A stretch of DNA of 64,000 nucleotides from Porites lobata (GCA_942486035.1 CALNXK010000123.1:571001-635000); one strand, 5' to 3'. Shown: positions 1-13,469, counted from the first letter of the stretch. Notes: a model not told the origin generated them from the letters alone. Program-made: numbers and translations.

Positions 1-1956
1 GTGTTTTAGACCCATGAAAGAGGCACTAACAGCTGACAACAAATAGCTACAAGTAAGCAAAAAATAAGATTAAAGAATATAATAAAGGTACCGCATAACG
101 TGGGTAGTACCTAGGTTAGGGTTTTTTTCTGTAAACACACTCTCCTAGTAATATAGTAGTAACTCAGTAAAAACCGAAACAAATAGATAAGAAACAGCGA
201 AGTAAGAAGTGAAAATATCTAATGTACCCTAGCTTTTTGCGAAACTAAATTACAGTAGCACAGGGAAGTATGCAATCGGGCAGACAACCTTTTAGTCATG
301 GCAGACTGGTGACGAGATATACTGCTTGCCAATTTCGCCCATTCCCTTATCCAAAAAATATCTTTCCCAATTAAATGAACGCTCTGATAGAGCTTAAGAA
401 GTCAGCATCCTTTTGATGGCGATGTAAGCAAAAATGTCCCAACAATTTTGACTGAGACTGGAGTTCAGTCTCCGAATACTCAACTACATAGGTTCTTTTG
501 TGGTCCTCTGATAATCTTAAAAAACACTTTGGGACATTTTTCAGTAGAATTTGATGCTACAAACGCCACAAAATCACCAGGGATGGGAATATGTTCTATG
601 CTTCTTTCCTTTAAGGCTTTCTAGAAACTACCGAGCTTAACATATCTACAATCTTAGACAAAAACCTTGAAACACTTTGGAAAATTCTGCAAAATTCAAA
701 TTGTTTTTCCCCTCTCTTTTGCAATGTTGTTGTAGCCACGCAACTTTGCAATAACATCTCAACATTGCAGGCGGAAAGGGACGTGCATAGGTGTTTAGAA
801 GATTTTTGGCGAGGATTGTGTGAGGTGTAAAAGGCCATCAGGTTATCATTACACGCTCTTCAGACGTGGTGACATGCTCGAAGAAACAGCAAGCGTGTCC
901 CATAGCGTGAGGTGTTTTGATTTTAACAGCTTTGAATTTATGACAAGAATTTCTTGCTTGACAATCTTAAGCGCTCAAATTTTCGAGAACTGTTTGTCGA
1001 CTTCAAGGGGAAAAAATGACAATAGGAACTTTATTATTCAGAACATGGAGCTAACCAAGAAGACAAGGGTTTGGCCAACATTACTAATTTCCAACAGCGG
1101 ACCTAATGCAGTCAATGCAGAATTGACCAAGACATGATATCAATGCGAACTGATTTAAATCCAGTAGTCAACATATTTTAATTAGTAAGTGGAGACTTAC
1201 ATGCCAAAAGCGAGAGAAAAGTAATTTTTCACAGGACTTTTTGAAATCCACTGACACCGGAAAAACCTAATGGTAAACCGTTGGGGTAAACCGTGGCCTG
1301 TGTACATTACACAACACATGCATAAGGGAATTAATTCGGGGCGAGTCCCATTTCAATAGAAATACGGTCAGTTCTAAGTTACCTGCCTAACATTTACCTT
1401 CAGAAATTACTCTTATCGAGGAAAAAATACTTCTGTAAATTGGCTGCTCTAGCAAAGACATTTCTTGTGCTAAATCTTTGCAAGTCCTAGCACAATTACG
1501 CTGTTCCAATGCGACACAACAGCTCACAACTGCAAATTCTGCTCGAATGCACTCACTCCCTTTCAAGTGAAAATTTCTTTTCAACACAACTCTTCTCCTT
1601 AGACATTTCACCTTCTCCTCTCACATTCAGAAAAAAAATTCACATAATTTATCGAGCTTCAACAAAGGTGTACATCATCATTACAAGAGACATTGCAGAT
1701 GCAAGGCCGGCGCGTAGTCGCCACTAAAAATGTTAAAGTCTTATTTGGCATTTCTTGCGCATGCTCCAAAAATTTTATACCCACTTGAGACAATCTTAGA
1801 CAAAAACCTTGAAGCACTTTGGAAAATTCTGCTCCTTTTCTTTTCCCCTCCATTTTGTGATGTTGTTGTAGCCACGCAACTTTGCAATAACATCTCAACA
1901 TTGCAGGCAGAAAGGGACGTGCATAGGTGTTTCAAGGATTTTTTAGCGAGGATTGT
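1..1956. repeat. Type A unit, partial (left edge of window)
   Basis: This holds the right end of an A spacer from 'cccatgaaag' (11) to about 470, then S0 and one composite element (649-1955). The matching landmark recurs at 3660, 7310, 10955, 16702 and 45247, which fixes the period. The window begins almost exactly at a landmark, so upstream copies probably continue outside. Confidence 0.85.
649..1955. mobile_element. 1.3-kb composite TA-flanked element, copy 1
   Basis: It lies between two TA dinucleotides (647-648 and 1956-1957) where type B units read simply 'catatctagttcc'. Each end is a copy of a roughly 166-170-bp module (649-818 and 1791-1955), both in direct orientation. Every module starts with CAATCTTAGACAAAAACCTT and ends with an imperfect inverse of it, so each resembles a complete small inverted-repeat element. 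The middle, about 970 bp, has no recognisable gene. TA duplication fits Tc1/mariner-type transposition (family knowledge); the family is not proven. Confidence 0.8.
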
Positions 1957-2261
1957 AGTTCCTTTTCTTCTGAGCCAAGGGATGTTCCATGTGAAACCGC
2001 TTTTGTATCCATACGGAATGTTTCATCAAGGTTGCAAACGATTATCTCATCGAAGGACGCTACTTCCCAAAGTCAAAAAGATAATTTACAACCACTTTTC
2101 TTCAACTGACTATAGGTAACTTCATTGAAAAATATTTTCCAGAAAGTGGAGACATGTAATATACGAAGCATGATTGAAAGGGTTGCCTCTTGAATTGACG
2201 AACAAAAAATCATGTTCTTTATCCCCCAAAAGCAAGTTTCTCATTTTAGTGCAGTAAAGTG

Positions 2262-2579
2262 TCAAAGAGTGAGTAAAGATAAAACAGTTAGGGACAACTT
2301 TTGGTAGTCCTTGGCCAACGTGAATTTCAAGTCGCTGATAATTTGCATCTCCACCAGACGCTTCTCCCAGAACTTATATTGCTTTCCGAGTTTGCTTTTT
2401 ACTTGTAAAAGTGATTGATGTCCTCGATCCTCGAATGCTATTATGGCCTCTTCACCACACTTGTCGTTTGTATGGTAGTCGAACAATGTATGGTTTTGCT
2501 GAAGTTTTCTTGCCACTTTCGCGGACTTGCGCATTTTTTCGTTGGAAATTCTGAGATGCTTTTCCACTAGCAAAATCAT
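2262..2579 (-). pseudogene. S1 minus-strand relic, frame-shifted copy
   Basis: An extra base lets this copy read from the ISNEKMRKSAKV region through into KSKLGKQYKFWEKRLVEMQ, a stretch that is in another frame in sister copies. It shows that the downstream DNA was once part of the same gene. Confidence 0.4.
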
Positions 2580-4296
2580 GATGTACAGAGGTGGAAAATA
2601 GTCAGACGCTTTTCAGATAGGACTTCAACATTCCACTTGTCAACTTCTTTCCGTTGAAAGATAGGGTTCCTCGAATGTCTGAGATATATAACCCTTTCTT
2701 TTTTACCAGAAACTATATGTCATCACTATCCCTGCTGATGGTATTGATCATAATGTGTACGTGATAGACGTGTTCAACAGCGTTCTTGGGCATCATTTTT
2801 CCACCATAACCACCTGTCAGATACTTGAAAAACCCCACCATGTAGTGCTCTCTTACATTTGTTTTCCTCTCTTGCCATTTTTAATAATACTCAATCTATG
2901 TTGTCTGCATTCTAGCCACTGCTTGTGTTCCAGCTTCCTCCTCTTTCCTAGGACTTTGTGATCTGGACGAAGATTCGCTGATCTTCAGCTTCTTAGCTCG
3001 TCAGAACTTTCTGAGCTGAACTTTCTGGACACTTTGAGCTCGGTATCGACATATTGAGTACAGTTCCTTGAGATGGATTGTTGATTGAGGCCAGTTGACC
3101 TGTCGAGCGCAGTGAACCTGTACCGACCTTAGTTGCCCACAATTAATATGAACTGGTGTTTCTCTGGAGCCACTCTTATCGTCTTCATACATGTGTTGTT
3201 GAAGGTGTTTTGCAGCTTCCAGGAACTCTGCTTGTGACAGTATACCTCCTCCTTGACTCTGTTAAATAGAAAATCTACAATGTCCTTTTAAAACTTGTTG
3301 ACACTTTCACCACAAGTCAGCATGTGTTCGACGTTGCCTTCTTGCGTGCCATCCTGGTGCTGATTAATAACTGCAACTGGAGTGATGACCTCTTTGAAAT
3401 ACTCCTTCAATTGCTCATTACTTCTATCGCAAGATAGCAAAGTGCTTGTCCGAAATGAGCATTATTTGTCCATTTAATTGGCAACGCTTTTGTAATTTTA
3501 AAAATTTAGTTTTACTTACGGGATGAGAATTACTTTTTGATATAAATAGGTCCATTACTTATTTCATGTTCTACATTTTTCCGGCATTTTAATATTGGTA
3601 CAAGAAGAAAGCAGAGTTATTCCACTACATGCTTTAACTTTAATATAGTGTTTTTTAGACCCATGAAAGAGGCACTAACAGCTGATGCCAAATAGCTACA
3701 AGTAAGCAAAAAATAAGATTAATTAATATAATAAAGGTACTGCATAACGTGGGTAGTACCTAGGTTAAAGTTTTTCCAATAAACACACTTTCCTAGTAAT
3801 ATTGTAGTAACTCAGTAAAAACCAAAACAAATAAATAAGAAACAGCTAAGTAAGAAGTGAAAATATGTAATGTACCCCAGCTTTTTGCGAAACTAAATTA
3901 CAGTAGCACAGGGAAGTATGCAATCGGGCAGACAACCTTTTAGTCATAGCAGACTGGTCACGGGATATACTGCTTGCTAATTTCGCCCATTCCCTTATCC
4001 AAAAAATATCTTTCCCAATTAAATGAATGCTCTGATAGAGCTTAAGAAGTCAGCATCCTTTTGATGGCGATGTAAGCAAAAATGTCCCAACAATTTTGAC
4101 TGAGACTGGAGTTCAGTCTCCGAATACTCAACTACATAGGTTCTTTTGTGGTCCTCTGATAATCTTAAAAAACACTTTGGGACATTTTTCAGTAGAATTT
4201 GATGCTACAAACGCCACAAAATCACCAGGGATGGGAATATGTTCTATGCTTCTTTCCTTTAAGGCTTTCTAGAAACTACCGAGCTTAACATATCTA

Positions 4297-5602
4297 CAAT
4301 CTTAGACAAAAACCTTGAAACACTTTGGAAAATTCTGCTCCCTTTTGTTTTTCCCCTCTCTTTTGCAATGTTGTTGTAGCCACGCAACTTTGCAATAACA
4401 TCTCAACATTGCAGGCGGAAAGGGACGTGCATAGGTGTTTCAAAGATTTTTGGCGAGGATTGTGTGAGGTGTAAAAGGCCATCAGATTATCATTACACGC
4501 TCTTCAGACGTGGTGACATGCTCGAAGAAACAGCAAGCGTGTCCCATAGCGTGAGGTGTTTTGATTTTAACAGCTTTGAATTTATGACAAGAATTTCTTG
4601 CTTGACAATCTTAAGCGCTCAAATTTTTTAGAGAACTGTTTGTCGACTTCAAGGGGAAAAAAATGACAATAGGAACTTTATTATTCAGAACATGGAGCTA
4701 ACCAAGAAGACAAGGGTTTGGCCAACATTACTAATTTCCAACAGCGGACCTAATGCAGTCAATGCAGAATTGACCAAGACATGATATCAATGCGAACTGA
4801 TTTAAATCCAGTAGTCAACATATTTTAATTAGTAAGTGGAGACTTACATGCCAAAAGCGAGAGAAAAGTAATTTTTCACAGGACTTTTTGAAATCCACTG
4901 ACACCGGAAAAACCTAATGGTAAACCGTTGGGGTAAACCGTGGCCTGTGTACATTACACAACACATGCATAAGGGAATTAATTCGGGGCGAGTCCCATTT
5001 CAATAGAAATACGGTCAGTTCTAAGTTACCTGCCTAACATTTACCTTCAGAAATTACTCTTATCGAGGAAAAACTACTTCTGTAAATTGGCTGCTCTAGC
5101 AAAGACATTTCTTGTGCTAAATCTTTGCAAGTCCTAGCACAATTACGCTGTTCCAATGCGACACAACAGCTCACAACTGCAAATTCTGCTCGAATGCACT
5201 CACTCCCTTTCAAGTGAAAATTTCTTTTGAACACAACTCTTCTCCTTAGACATTTCACCTTCTCCTCTCACATTCCGAAAAAAAAAAATTCACAAAATTT
5301 ATCGAACTTCAACAAACGTGTACATCATCATTACAAGAGACGTTGCAGATGCAAGGCCGGCGCGTCGCCACTAAAAATGTTAAAGTCTTATTTGGCATTT
5401 CTTGCGCATGCTCCAAAAATTTTGCGCCACTTGAGACAATCTTAGACAAAAACCTTGAAGCACTTTGGAAAATTCTGCTCCCTTTTCTTTTCCCCCTCCA
5501 TTTTGTGATGTTGTTGTAGCCACGCAACTTTGCAATAACATCTCAACATTGCAGGCAGAAAGGGACGTGCATAGGTATTTCAAGGATTTTTGGCGAGGAT
5601 TG
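4297..5602. mobile_element. 1.3-kb composite TA-flanked element, copy 2
   Basis: End modules at 4297-4462 and 5437-5602, flanked by TA at 4295-4296 and 5603-5604. The inner module junctions have no TA (GATTG is followed by TG on the left, and GA precedes CAATC on the right). Only the outer ends therefore look like transposition ends. Confidence 0.8.
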
Positions 5603-6046
5603 TAGTTCCTTTTCTTCTGAGCCAAGGGATGTTCCATGTGAAACCGCTTTTGTATCCATACGGAATGTTTCATCAAGGTTGCAAACGATTATCTCATCGA
5701 AGGACGCTACTTCCCGGCAAAGTCAAAAGATAATTTACAACCACTTTTCTTCAACTGACTATAGTTAACTTCATTGAAAAATATTTTCCAGAAAGTGGAG
5801 ACATGTAATATACGAAGCATGATTGAAAGGGTTGCCTCTTGAATTGACGAACAAAAAATCATGTTCTTTATCCCCCAAAAGCAAGTTTCTCATTTTAGTG
5901 CAGTAAAGTGTCAAAGAGTGAGTAAAGATAAAACAGTTAGGGACAACTTTTGGTAGTCCTTGGCCAACGTGAATTTCAAGTCGCTGATAATTTGCATCTC
6001 CACCAGACGCTTCTCCCAGAACTTATATTGCTTTCCGAGTTTGCTT

Positions 6047-6289
6047 TTACTTGTAAAAGTGATTGATGTCCTCGTCCTCGAATGCTATTATGGCCTCTTC
6101 ACCACACTTGTCGTTTGTATGGTAGTCGAACAATGTATGGTTTTGCTGAAGTTTTCTTGCCACTTTCGCGGACTTGGGCATTTTTTCGTTGGAAATTCTG
6201 AGATGCTTTTCCACTAGCAAACCATGATGTACAAAGGTGGAAAATAGTCGGACGCTTTTCAGATAGGACTTCAACATTCCACTTGTCAA
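6047..6289 (-). pseudogene. S1 minus-strand relic, truncated copy
   Basis: Only the C-terminal 80 residues are open in this A unit (starting MTSGMLKSYLKSV, ending DINHFYK). The upstream part is interrupted by a stop within the YISDIQGTLSF region. Confidence 0.4.
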
Positions 6290-7946
6290 CTTCTTTCCGT
6301 TGAAAGATAGGGTTCCTTGAATGTCTGAGATATATAACCCTTTCTTTTTTACCAGAAACTATATGTCATCACTATCCTTGCTCATGGTATTGATCATAAT
6401 GTGTACATGATAGACGTGTTCAACAGCGTTCTTGGGCATCATTTTTCCACCATACCCACCTGTCAGACACTTGAAAAACCCCACCATGTAGTGCTCTCTT
6501 ACATTTGTTTTCCTCTCTTGCCATTTTTAATAATACTCAATCTATGTTGTCTGCATTCTAGCCACTGCTTGTGTTCCAGCTTTCTCCTCTTTGCTAGGAC
6601 TTTGTGATCTGGACGAAGATTCGCTGATCTTCAGCTTCTTAGCTCGTCAGAACTTTCTGAGCTGGACTTTCTGGACACTTTGAGCTCGGTATCGACATAT
6701 TGAGTACAGTTCCTTGAGATGGATTGTTGATTGAGGCCAGCTGACCTGTCGAGCACAGTGAACCTGTACCGACCTTAGTTGCCCACAATTAATATGAACT
6801 GGTGTTTGTCTGGAGCCACTCTTATCGTCGTCATACATGTGTTGTTGAAGGTGTTTTGCAGCTTCCAGGAACTCTGCTTGTGACAGTATACCTCCTCCTT
6901 GACTCTGTTAAATAGAAAATCTACAATGTCCTTTTAAAACTTGTTGACACTTTCACCACAAGTCAGCATGTGTTCGACGTTGCCTTCTTGCCTGCCATCC
7001 TGGTGCTGATTAATAACTGCAACTGGAGTGATGACCTCTTTGAAATACTCCTTCAATTGCTCATTACTTCTATCGCAAAATAGCAAAGTGCTTGTCCGAA
7101 ATGAGCTTTATTTGTCCATTTAATTGGCAACGCTTTTGTAATTTTGAAAAATTTAGTTTTACTTACGAGGGATGAGAATTACTTTTTTGTTATAAATAGG
7201 TCCATTACTTATTTCATGTTCTACTCTTTTCCGGCATTTTAATATCGGTACAAGAAGAAAGCAGAGTTATTCCACTACATGCTTTAACTTTAATATAGTG
7301 TGTTTTAGACCCATGAAAGAGGCACTAACAGCTGACGACAAATAGCTACAAGTAAGCAAAAAATAAGATTAAATAATATAATAGAGGTACCTCATAACGT
7401 GGGTAGTACCTAGGTTAGGGTTTTTTCTGTAAATACACTCTCCTAGTAATATAGTAGTAACTCGGTAAAAACGGAAACAAATAGATAAGAAACAGCGAGG
7501 TAAGAAGTGAAAATATCTAATGTACCCTAGCTTTTTGCAAAACTAAATTACAGTAGCACAGGGAAGTATGCAATCGGCAGACAACCTTTTAGTCATGGCA
7601 GACTGGTCACGGGATATACTGCTTGCCAATTTTGCCCTTTCCCTTATCCAAAAAAATATCTTTCCCAATTAAATGAACGCTCTGATAGAGCTTAAGAAGT
7701 CAGAATCCTTTTGATGGCGATGTAAGCAAAAATGTCCCAACAATTTTGACTGAGACTGTAGTTCAGTCTCCGAATACTCAACTACATAGGTTCTTTTGTG
7801 GTCCTCTGATAATCTTAAAAAACACTTTGGGACATTTTTCAGTAGAATTTGATGCTACAAACGCCACAAAATCACCAGGGATGGGAATATGTTCTATGCT
7901 TCTTTCCTTTAAGGCTTTCTAGAAACTACTGAGCTTAACATATCTA

Positions 7947-9248
7947 CAATCTTAGACAAAAACCTTGAAACACTTTGGAAAAATTCTGCTCCCTTTTGTT
8001 TTTCCCTCTCTTTTGCAATGTTGTTGTAGCCACGCAACTTTGCAATAACATCTCAACATTGCAGGCGGAAAGGGACGTGCATAGGTGTTTCAAAGATTTT
8101 TGGCGAGGATTGTGTGAGGTGTAAAAGGCCATCAGATTATCATTACACGCTCTTCAGACGTGGTGACATGCTCGAAGAAACAGCAAGCGTGTCCCATAGC
8201 GTGAGGTGTTTTGATTTTAACAGCTTTGAATTTATGACAAGAATTTCTTGCTTGACAATCTTAAGCGCTCAAATTTTCGAGAACTGTTTGTCGACTTCAA
8301 GGGGAAAAAATGACAATAGGAACTTTATTATTCAGAACATGGAGCTAACCAAGAAGACAAGGGTTTGGCCAACATTATTAATTTCCAACAGCGGACCTAA
8401 TGCAGTCAATGCAGAATTGACCAAGACATGATATCAATGCGAACTGATTTAAATCCAGTAGTGAACATATTTTAATTAGTAAGTGGAGACTTACATGCCA
8501 AAAGCGAGAGAAAAGTAATTTTTCACAGGACTTTTTGAAATCCAATGACACCGGAAAAACCTAACGGTAAACCGTTGGGGTAAACCGTGGCCTGTGTACA
8601 TTACACAACACATGCATAACGGAATTAATTCGGGGCGAGTCCCATTTCAATAGAAATACGGTCAGTTCTAAGTTACCTGCCTAACATTTACCTTCAGAAA
8701 TTACTCTTATCGAGGAAAAAATACTTCTGTAAATTGGCTGCTCTAGCAAAGACATTTCTTGTGCTAAATCTTTGCAAGTCCTAGCACAATTACGCTGTTC
8801 CAATGCGACACAACAGCTCACAACTGCAAATTCTGCTCGAATGCACTCACTCCCTTTCAAGTGAAAATTTCTTTTGAACACAACTCTTCTCCTTAGACAT
8901 TTCACCTTCTCCTCTCACATTCCGAAAAAAAAAATTCACAAAATTTATCGAACTTCAACAAACGTGTACATCATCATTACAAGAGACGTTGCAGATGCAA
9001 GGCCGGCGCGTCCCCACTAAAAATGTTAAAGTCTTATTTGGCATTTCTTGCACATGCTCCAAAAATTTTGCGCCACTTGAGACAATCTTAGACAAAAACC
9101 TTGAAGCACTTTGGAAAATTCTGCTCCCTTTTCTTTTCCCCCTCCATTTTGTAATGTTGTTGTAGCCACGCAACTTTGCAATAACATCTCAACATTGCAG
9201 GCAGAAAGGGACGTGCATAGGTGTTTCAAGGATTTTTGGGGAGGATTG
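7947..9248. mobile_element. 1.3-kb composite TA-flanked element, copy 3
   Basis: End modules at 7947-8112 and 9083-9248, flanked by TA at 7945-7946 and 9249-9250. It is a near copy of the second element. Confidence 0.8.
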
Positions 9249-9692
9249 TAGTTCCTTTTCTTCTGAGCCAAGGGATGTTCGATGTGAAACCGCTTTTGCA
9301 TCCATACGGAATGTTTCATCAAGGTTGCAAACAATTATCTCATCGAAGGACGCTACTTCCCGGCAAAGGCAAAAGATAATTTACAACCACTTTTCTTCAA
9401 CTGACTATAGGTAACTTCATTGAAAAATATTTTCCAGAAAGCGGAGACATGTAATATACAAAGCATGATTGAAAGGGTTGCCTCTTGAATTGACGAACAA
9501 AAAATCATGTTCTTTATCCCCCTATAGCAAGTTTCTCATTTTAGTGCAGTAAACTGTCAAAGAGTGAGTAAAGATAAAACAGTTAGGGACAACTTTTGGT
9601 AGTCCTTGGCCAACGTGAATTTCAAGTCGCTGATAATTTGCATCTCCACCAGACGCTTCTCCCAGAACTTATATTGCTTTCCGAGTTTGCTT

Positions 9693-10133
9693 TTACTTGT
9701 AAAAGTGATCGATGTCCTCGTCCTCGAATGCTATTATGGCCTGTTCACCACACTTGTCGTTTGTATGGTAGTCGAACAATGTATGGTTTTCCTGAAGTTT
9801 TCTTGCCACTTTCGCGGACTTCCGCATTTTTTCGTTGGAAATTCTGAAACGCTTTTCCACTAGCAAACCATAATGTACAAAGGTGGAAAATAGTTGGACG
9901 CTTTTCAGATAGGACTTCAACATTCCACTTGTCAACTTCTTTCCGTTGAAAGATAGGGTTCCTCGAATGTCTGAGATATATAACCCTTTCTTTTTTACCA
10001 GAAAGTATATGTCATCACTATCCCTGCTGATGGTATTGATCATAATGTGTACATGATAGACGTGTTCAACAGCGTTCTTGGGCATCATTTTTCCACCATA
10101 ACCACCTGTCAGATACTTGAGAAACCCCACCAT
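9693..10133 (-). pseudogene. S1 minus-strand relic, longest open form (146 aa)
   Basis: The frame starts MVGFLKYLTGGYGGKMMP and ends DEDIDHFYK followed by TAA. The same protein is met once per array unit. Its helical, basic character (KMRKSAKVARKLQ) and its placement before a KSKLGKQYKFWEKR segment and a DFLFVSSRGNPFNH segment weakly recall the core-binding and catalytic parts of tyrosine recombinases of mobile elements. I could not find the catalytic R-H-R-Y set, so the assignment is tentative. Upstream on the same strand the A spacer continues the gene (10173-10433) across a TAA. The preservation of frame in a tandem repeat may reflect recent copying and not selection. Confidence 0.45.
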
Positions 10134-10172
10134 GTAGTGCCCTCTTACATTTGTTTTCCTCTCTTGCCATTT

Positions 10173-10433
10173 TTAATAATACTCAATCTCTGTGGTCTGC
10201 ATTCTAGCCACTGCTTGTGTTCCAGCTTCCTCCTCTTTGCTAGGACTTTGTGATCTGGACGAAGATTCGCTGATCTTCAGCTTCTTAGCTGTCAGAACTT
10301 TCTGAGCTGGACTTTCTGGACACTTTGAGCTGGGTATCGACATATTGAGTACAGTTCCTTGAGATGGATTGTTGATTGAGGCCAGCTGACCTGTCGAGCA
10401 CAGTGAACCGGTACCGACCTTAGTTGCCCACAA
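10173..10433 (-). pseudogene. A-spacer relic preceding the S1 reading frame
   Basis: An 86-residue Ser/Lys/Glu-rich stretch (for example SSSRSQSPSKEEEAGTQAV) ends EIEYY then TAA. The next codons read KWQERKTNVR in the same frame and lead into MVGFLKYL. In B-type DNA the stop position is a CAC codon (EYYHKWEERK), which supports one former gene. It is unrecognised; a low-complexity linker is likely. Confidence 0.4.
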
Positions 10434-11571
10434 TTAATATGAACTGGTGTTTCTCTGGAGTCAGTCTTATCGTCTTCATACATGTTTTGTTGAAGGTGTT
10501 TTGCAGCTTCCAGGAACTCTGCTTGTGACAGTATACCTCCTCCTTGACTCTGTTAAATAGAAAATCTACAATGTCCTTTTAAAACTTGTTGACACTTTCA
10601 CCACAAGTCAGCATGTGTTCGACGTTGCCTTCTTGCGTGCCATCCTGGTGCTGATTAATAACTGCAAATGGAGTGATGACCTCTTTGAAATACTCGTTCA
10701 ATTGCTCATTACTTCTATCCCAAAATAGCAAAGTCCTTGTCCGAAATGAGCATTATTTGTCCATTTAATTGGCAACGCTTTTGTAATTTTAAAAAATTTA
10801 GTTTTACTTACGAGGTATGAGAATTACTTTTTTGTTATAAATAGGTCCACTACTTATTTCATGTTCTACTCTTTTCCGGCATTTTACTATCGGTACAAGA
10901 AGAAAGCAGAGTTATTCCACTACATGCTTTAACTTTAGTATAGTGTGTTTTAGACCCATGAAAGAGGCACTAACAGCTGACGAGAAATAGCTACAAGTAA
11001 GCAAAAAATAAGATTAAATAATATAATAAAGGTAAGGCATAACGTGGGTAGTACCTAGGTTAGGGTTTTTTTCTGTAAATACACTCTCCTAGTAATATAG
11101 TAGTAACTCAGTAAAAACGGAAACAAATAGATAAGAAACAGCGAGGTAAGAAGTGAAAATATCTAATGTACCCTATCTTTTTGCAAAACGAAATTACAGT
11201 AGCACAGGGAAGTATGCAATCGGGCAGAACAAATAGTCATGGCAGACTGGTCACGGGAGATGCTGCTTGCCAATTTCGCCCTTTCCCTTATCCAAAAAAT
11301 ATCTTTCCCAATTAAATGAACGCTCTGATAGAGCTTAAGAAGTCAGAATCCTTTTGATGTCCCAACAATTTTGACTGAGACTGTAGTTCAGTCTCCGAAT
11401 ACTCAACTACATAGGTTCTTTTGTGGTCCTCTGATAATCTTAAAAAACACTTTGGGACATTTTTCAGTAGAATTTGATGCTACAAACGCCACAAAATCAC
11501 CAGGGATGGGAATATGTTCTATGCTTCTTTCCTTTAAGGCTTTCTAGAAACCACCGAGCTTAACATATCTA

Positions 11572-13468
11572 CAATCTTAGACAAAAACCTTGAAACACTT
11601 TGGAAAATTCTGCTCCCTTTTGTTTTTCCCCTCCCTTTTGCAATGTTGTTGTAGCCACGCAACTTTGCAATAACATCTCAACATTGCAGGCGGAAAGGGA
11701 CGTGCATAGGTGTTTCAAGGATTTTTGGCGAGGATTGTGTGAGGTGTAAAAGGCCATCAGGTTATCATTACACGCTCTTCAGACGTGGTGGCATGCTTGA
11801 AGAAACAGCAAGCGTGACCTATAGCGTGAGGTGTTTTGATTTTAACAGCTTTGAATTTATGACAAGAATTTCTTTCTTGACAATGTTAAGAGCTCAAATT
11901 TTCGAGAACTGTTTGTCGACTTTAAGGGGAAAAAATGACAATAGGAACTTTATTATTCAGAACAGGGAGCTAACCAAGAAGACAAGGGTTTGGCCAACAT
12001 TACTAATTTCCAACAGCGGACCTAATGCGGTCAATGCAGAATTGACCAAGACATGATATCAATGCGAACTGATTTAAATCCAGTAGTGAACATATTTCAA
12101 TTAGTAAGTGGAGACTTACATGCCAAAAGCGAGAGAATAGTAATTTTTCAGAGAACGGACAAAATGGAAATGAAAAATACAATTCTTAATACCTGCAGTA
12201 TAGAGAAGAAGAAATGTGATAAAATTCGATGGATTACCGTATGCAGCGCCCAATGGAAATTCAGGAAATTCAAGGAAAGAAAACAAATTAACCTGATACT
12301 GAGCAACTCACTGAGTTGTATTTAAATAGAAGTCGGCCCGATATAATTGCGTGATGCATCTGTTGCGTAATGTAAACAGTCACCGGTTAACCCCCCGAGT
12401 TGGCGCCACAGTTTACCATTGGTTTTTGCTCTTATTCTGTTTCAAATGTGTGTTTTGTAGCTTAAAAAACGGTTTGATATGAAGTAAACTAAATATCCAA
12501 CCCAACTGTTAAGTTCAGATCTGGCCACAGCATAATTTTCAGGGTTTTTACAACGGTTAACCATATTGTGTAATAAAATAAAGATGTCAACGGCATTACT
12601 TTCATATTTAACAACGGTAAACCGTTGACCCTTTTCTCGTCGTGAGCAGACGGCACTAGAAAGTAACAGTCGTACACTTTCGAAACAATGCTGTTGTTAA
12701 AGACGTTACGTGTCTATATTTGTTTGCACATATAAATACGTGCTGCGACTTTTTGAAATCCACTGACACCGGAAAAACCTAATGGTAAACTGTTGGGGTA
12801 AACCGTGGCCTGTGTACATTACACAACACATGCATAACGGAATTAATTCGGGGCGAGTCCCATTTCAATAGAAATACGGTCAGTTCTAAGTTACCTGCCT
12901 AACATTTACCTTCAGAAATTACTCTTATTGAGGAAAAAATACTTCTGTAAATTGGCTGCTCTAGCAAAGACATTTCTTGTGCTAAATCTTTGCAAGTCCT
13001 AGCACAATTACACTGTTCCAATGCGACACAACAGCTCACAACTGCAAATTCTGCTCGAATACACTCACTCCCTTTCAAGTGAAAATTTCTTTTGAACACA
13101 ACTCTTCTCCTTAGACATTTCACCTTCTCCTCTCACATTCCGAAAAAAAAATTCACAAAACTTATCGAACTTCAACAAACGTGTACATCATCATTACAAG
13201 AGACGTTGAAGATGCAAGGCCGGCACGTAGTCGCCACTAAAAATGTTAAAGTCTTATTTAGCATTTCTTGCGCATCCTCCGAAAATTTTGCGCCACTTCA
13301 GACAATCTTAGACAAAAACCTTGAAGCACTTTGGAAAATTCTGCTCCCCTTTGTTTTCCCCCTCCCTTTTGCAATGTTGTTGTAGCCACGCAACTTTGCA
13401 ATAACATCTCAACATTGCAGGCGGAAAGGGACGTGCATAACTGTTTCAAGGATTTTTGGCGACGATTG
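11572..13468. mobile_element. Composite TA-flanked element, long form (1.9 kb), copy 4
   Basis: End modules at 11572-11737 and 13303-13468, flanked by TA at 11570-11571 and 13469-13470. Its interior has about 600 bp more than copies 1-3. The extra segment (near 12147-12750) is rich in 'ggtaaaccgttg' and 'ggttaacc' motifs in both orientations, and copies 1-3 are joined across it at 'ttttcacaggactttttg'. The direction of the change, gain or loss, cannot be decided here. Confidence 0.75.
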
Positions 13469-13469
13469 T

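Larger units (their letters stand above)
1957..5603. repeat. Type A unit, 3.65 kb
   Basis: S1 (1957 to about 2880), A spacer (to about 4120), S0 (to 4296) and composite element (4297-5602). The S1 core has an extra base near 2432 ('ctcgatcctcg' where sister units read 'ctcgtcctcg'), which shifts the frame of its minus-strand relic. Confidence 0.85.
5604..9249. repeat. Type A unit, 3.65 kb
   Basis: Same layout as the preceding unit, with composite element 7947-9248. It differs by scattered substitutions and single-base indels. Confidence 0.85.
9250..13469. repeat. Type A unit with 602-bp extra segment
   Basis: S1, A spacer and S0 as in the other A units. Its composite element (11572-13468) is about 600 bp longer because it carries the segment near 12147-12750 that the first three copies lack. 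Confidence 0.85.

Noticed and set aside
820..1137. Repeated plus-strand frame of 105 aa (also at 8114, 11739, 17506)
   Set aside because: It lies inside the composite element and is repeated only because the element is. It starts within the left module, has no recognisable domain and no intron signals.
1387..1611. Cysteine-rich minus-strand 74-aa frame in each composite element
   Set aside because: No start context, domain or conservation signal beyond repeat identity.
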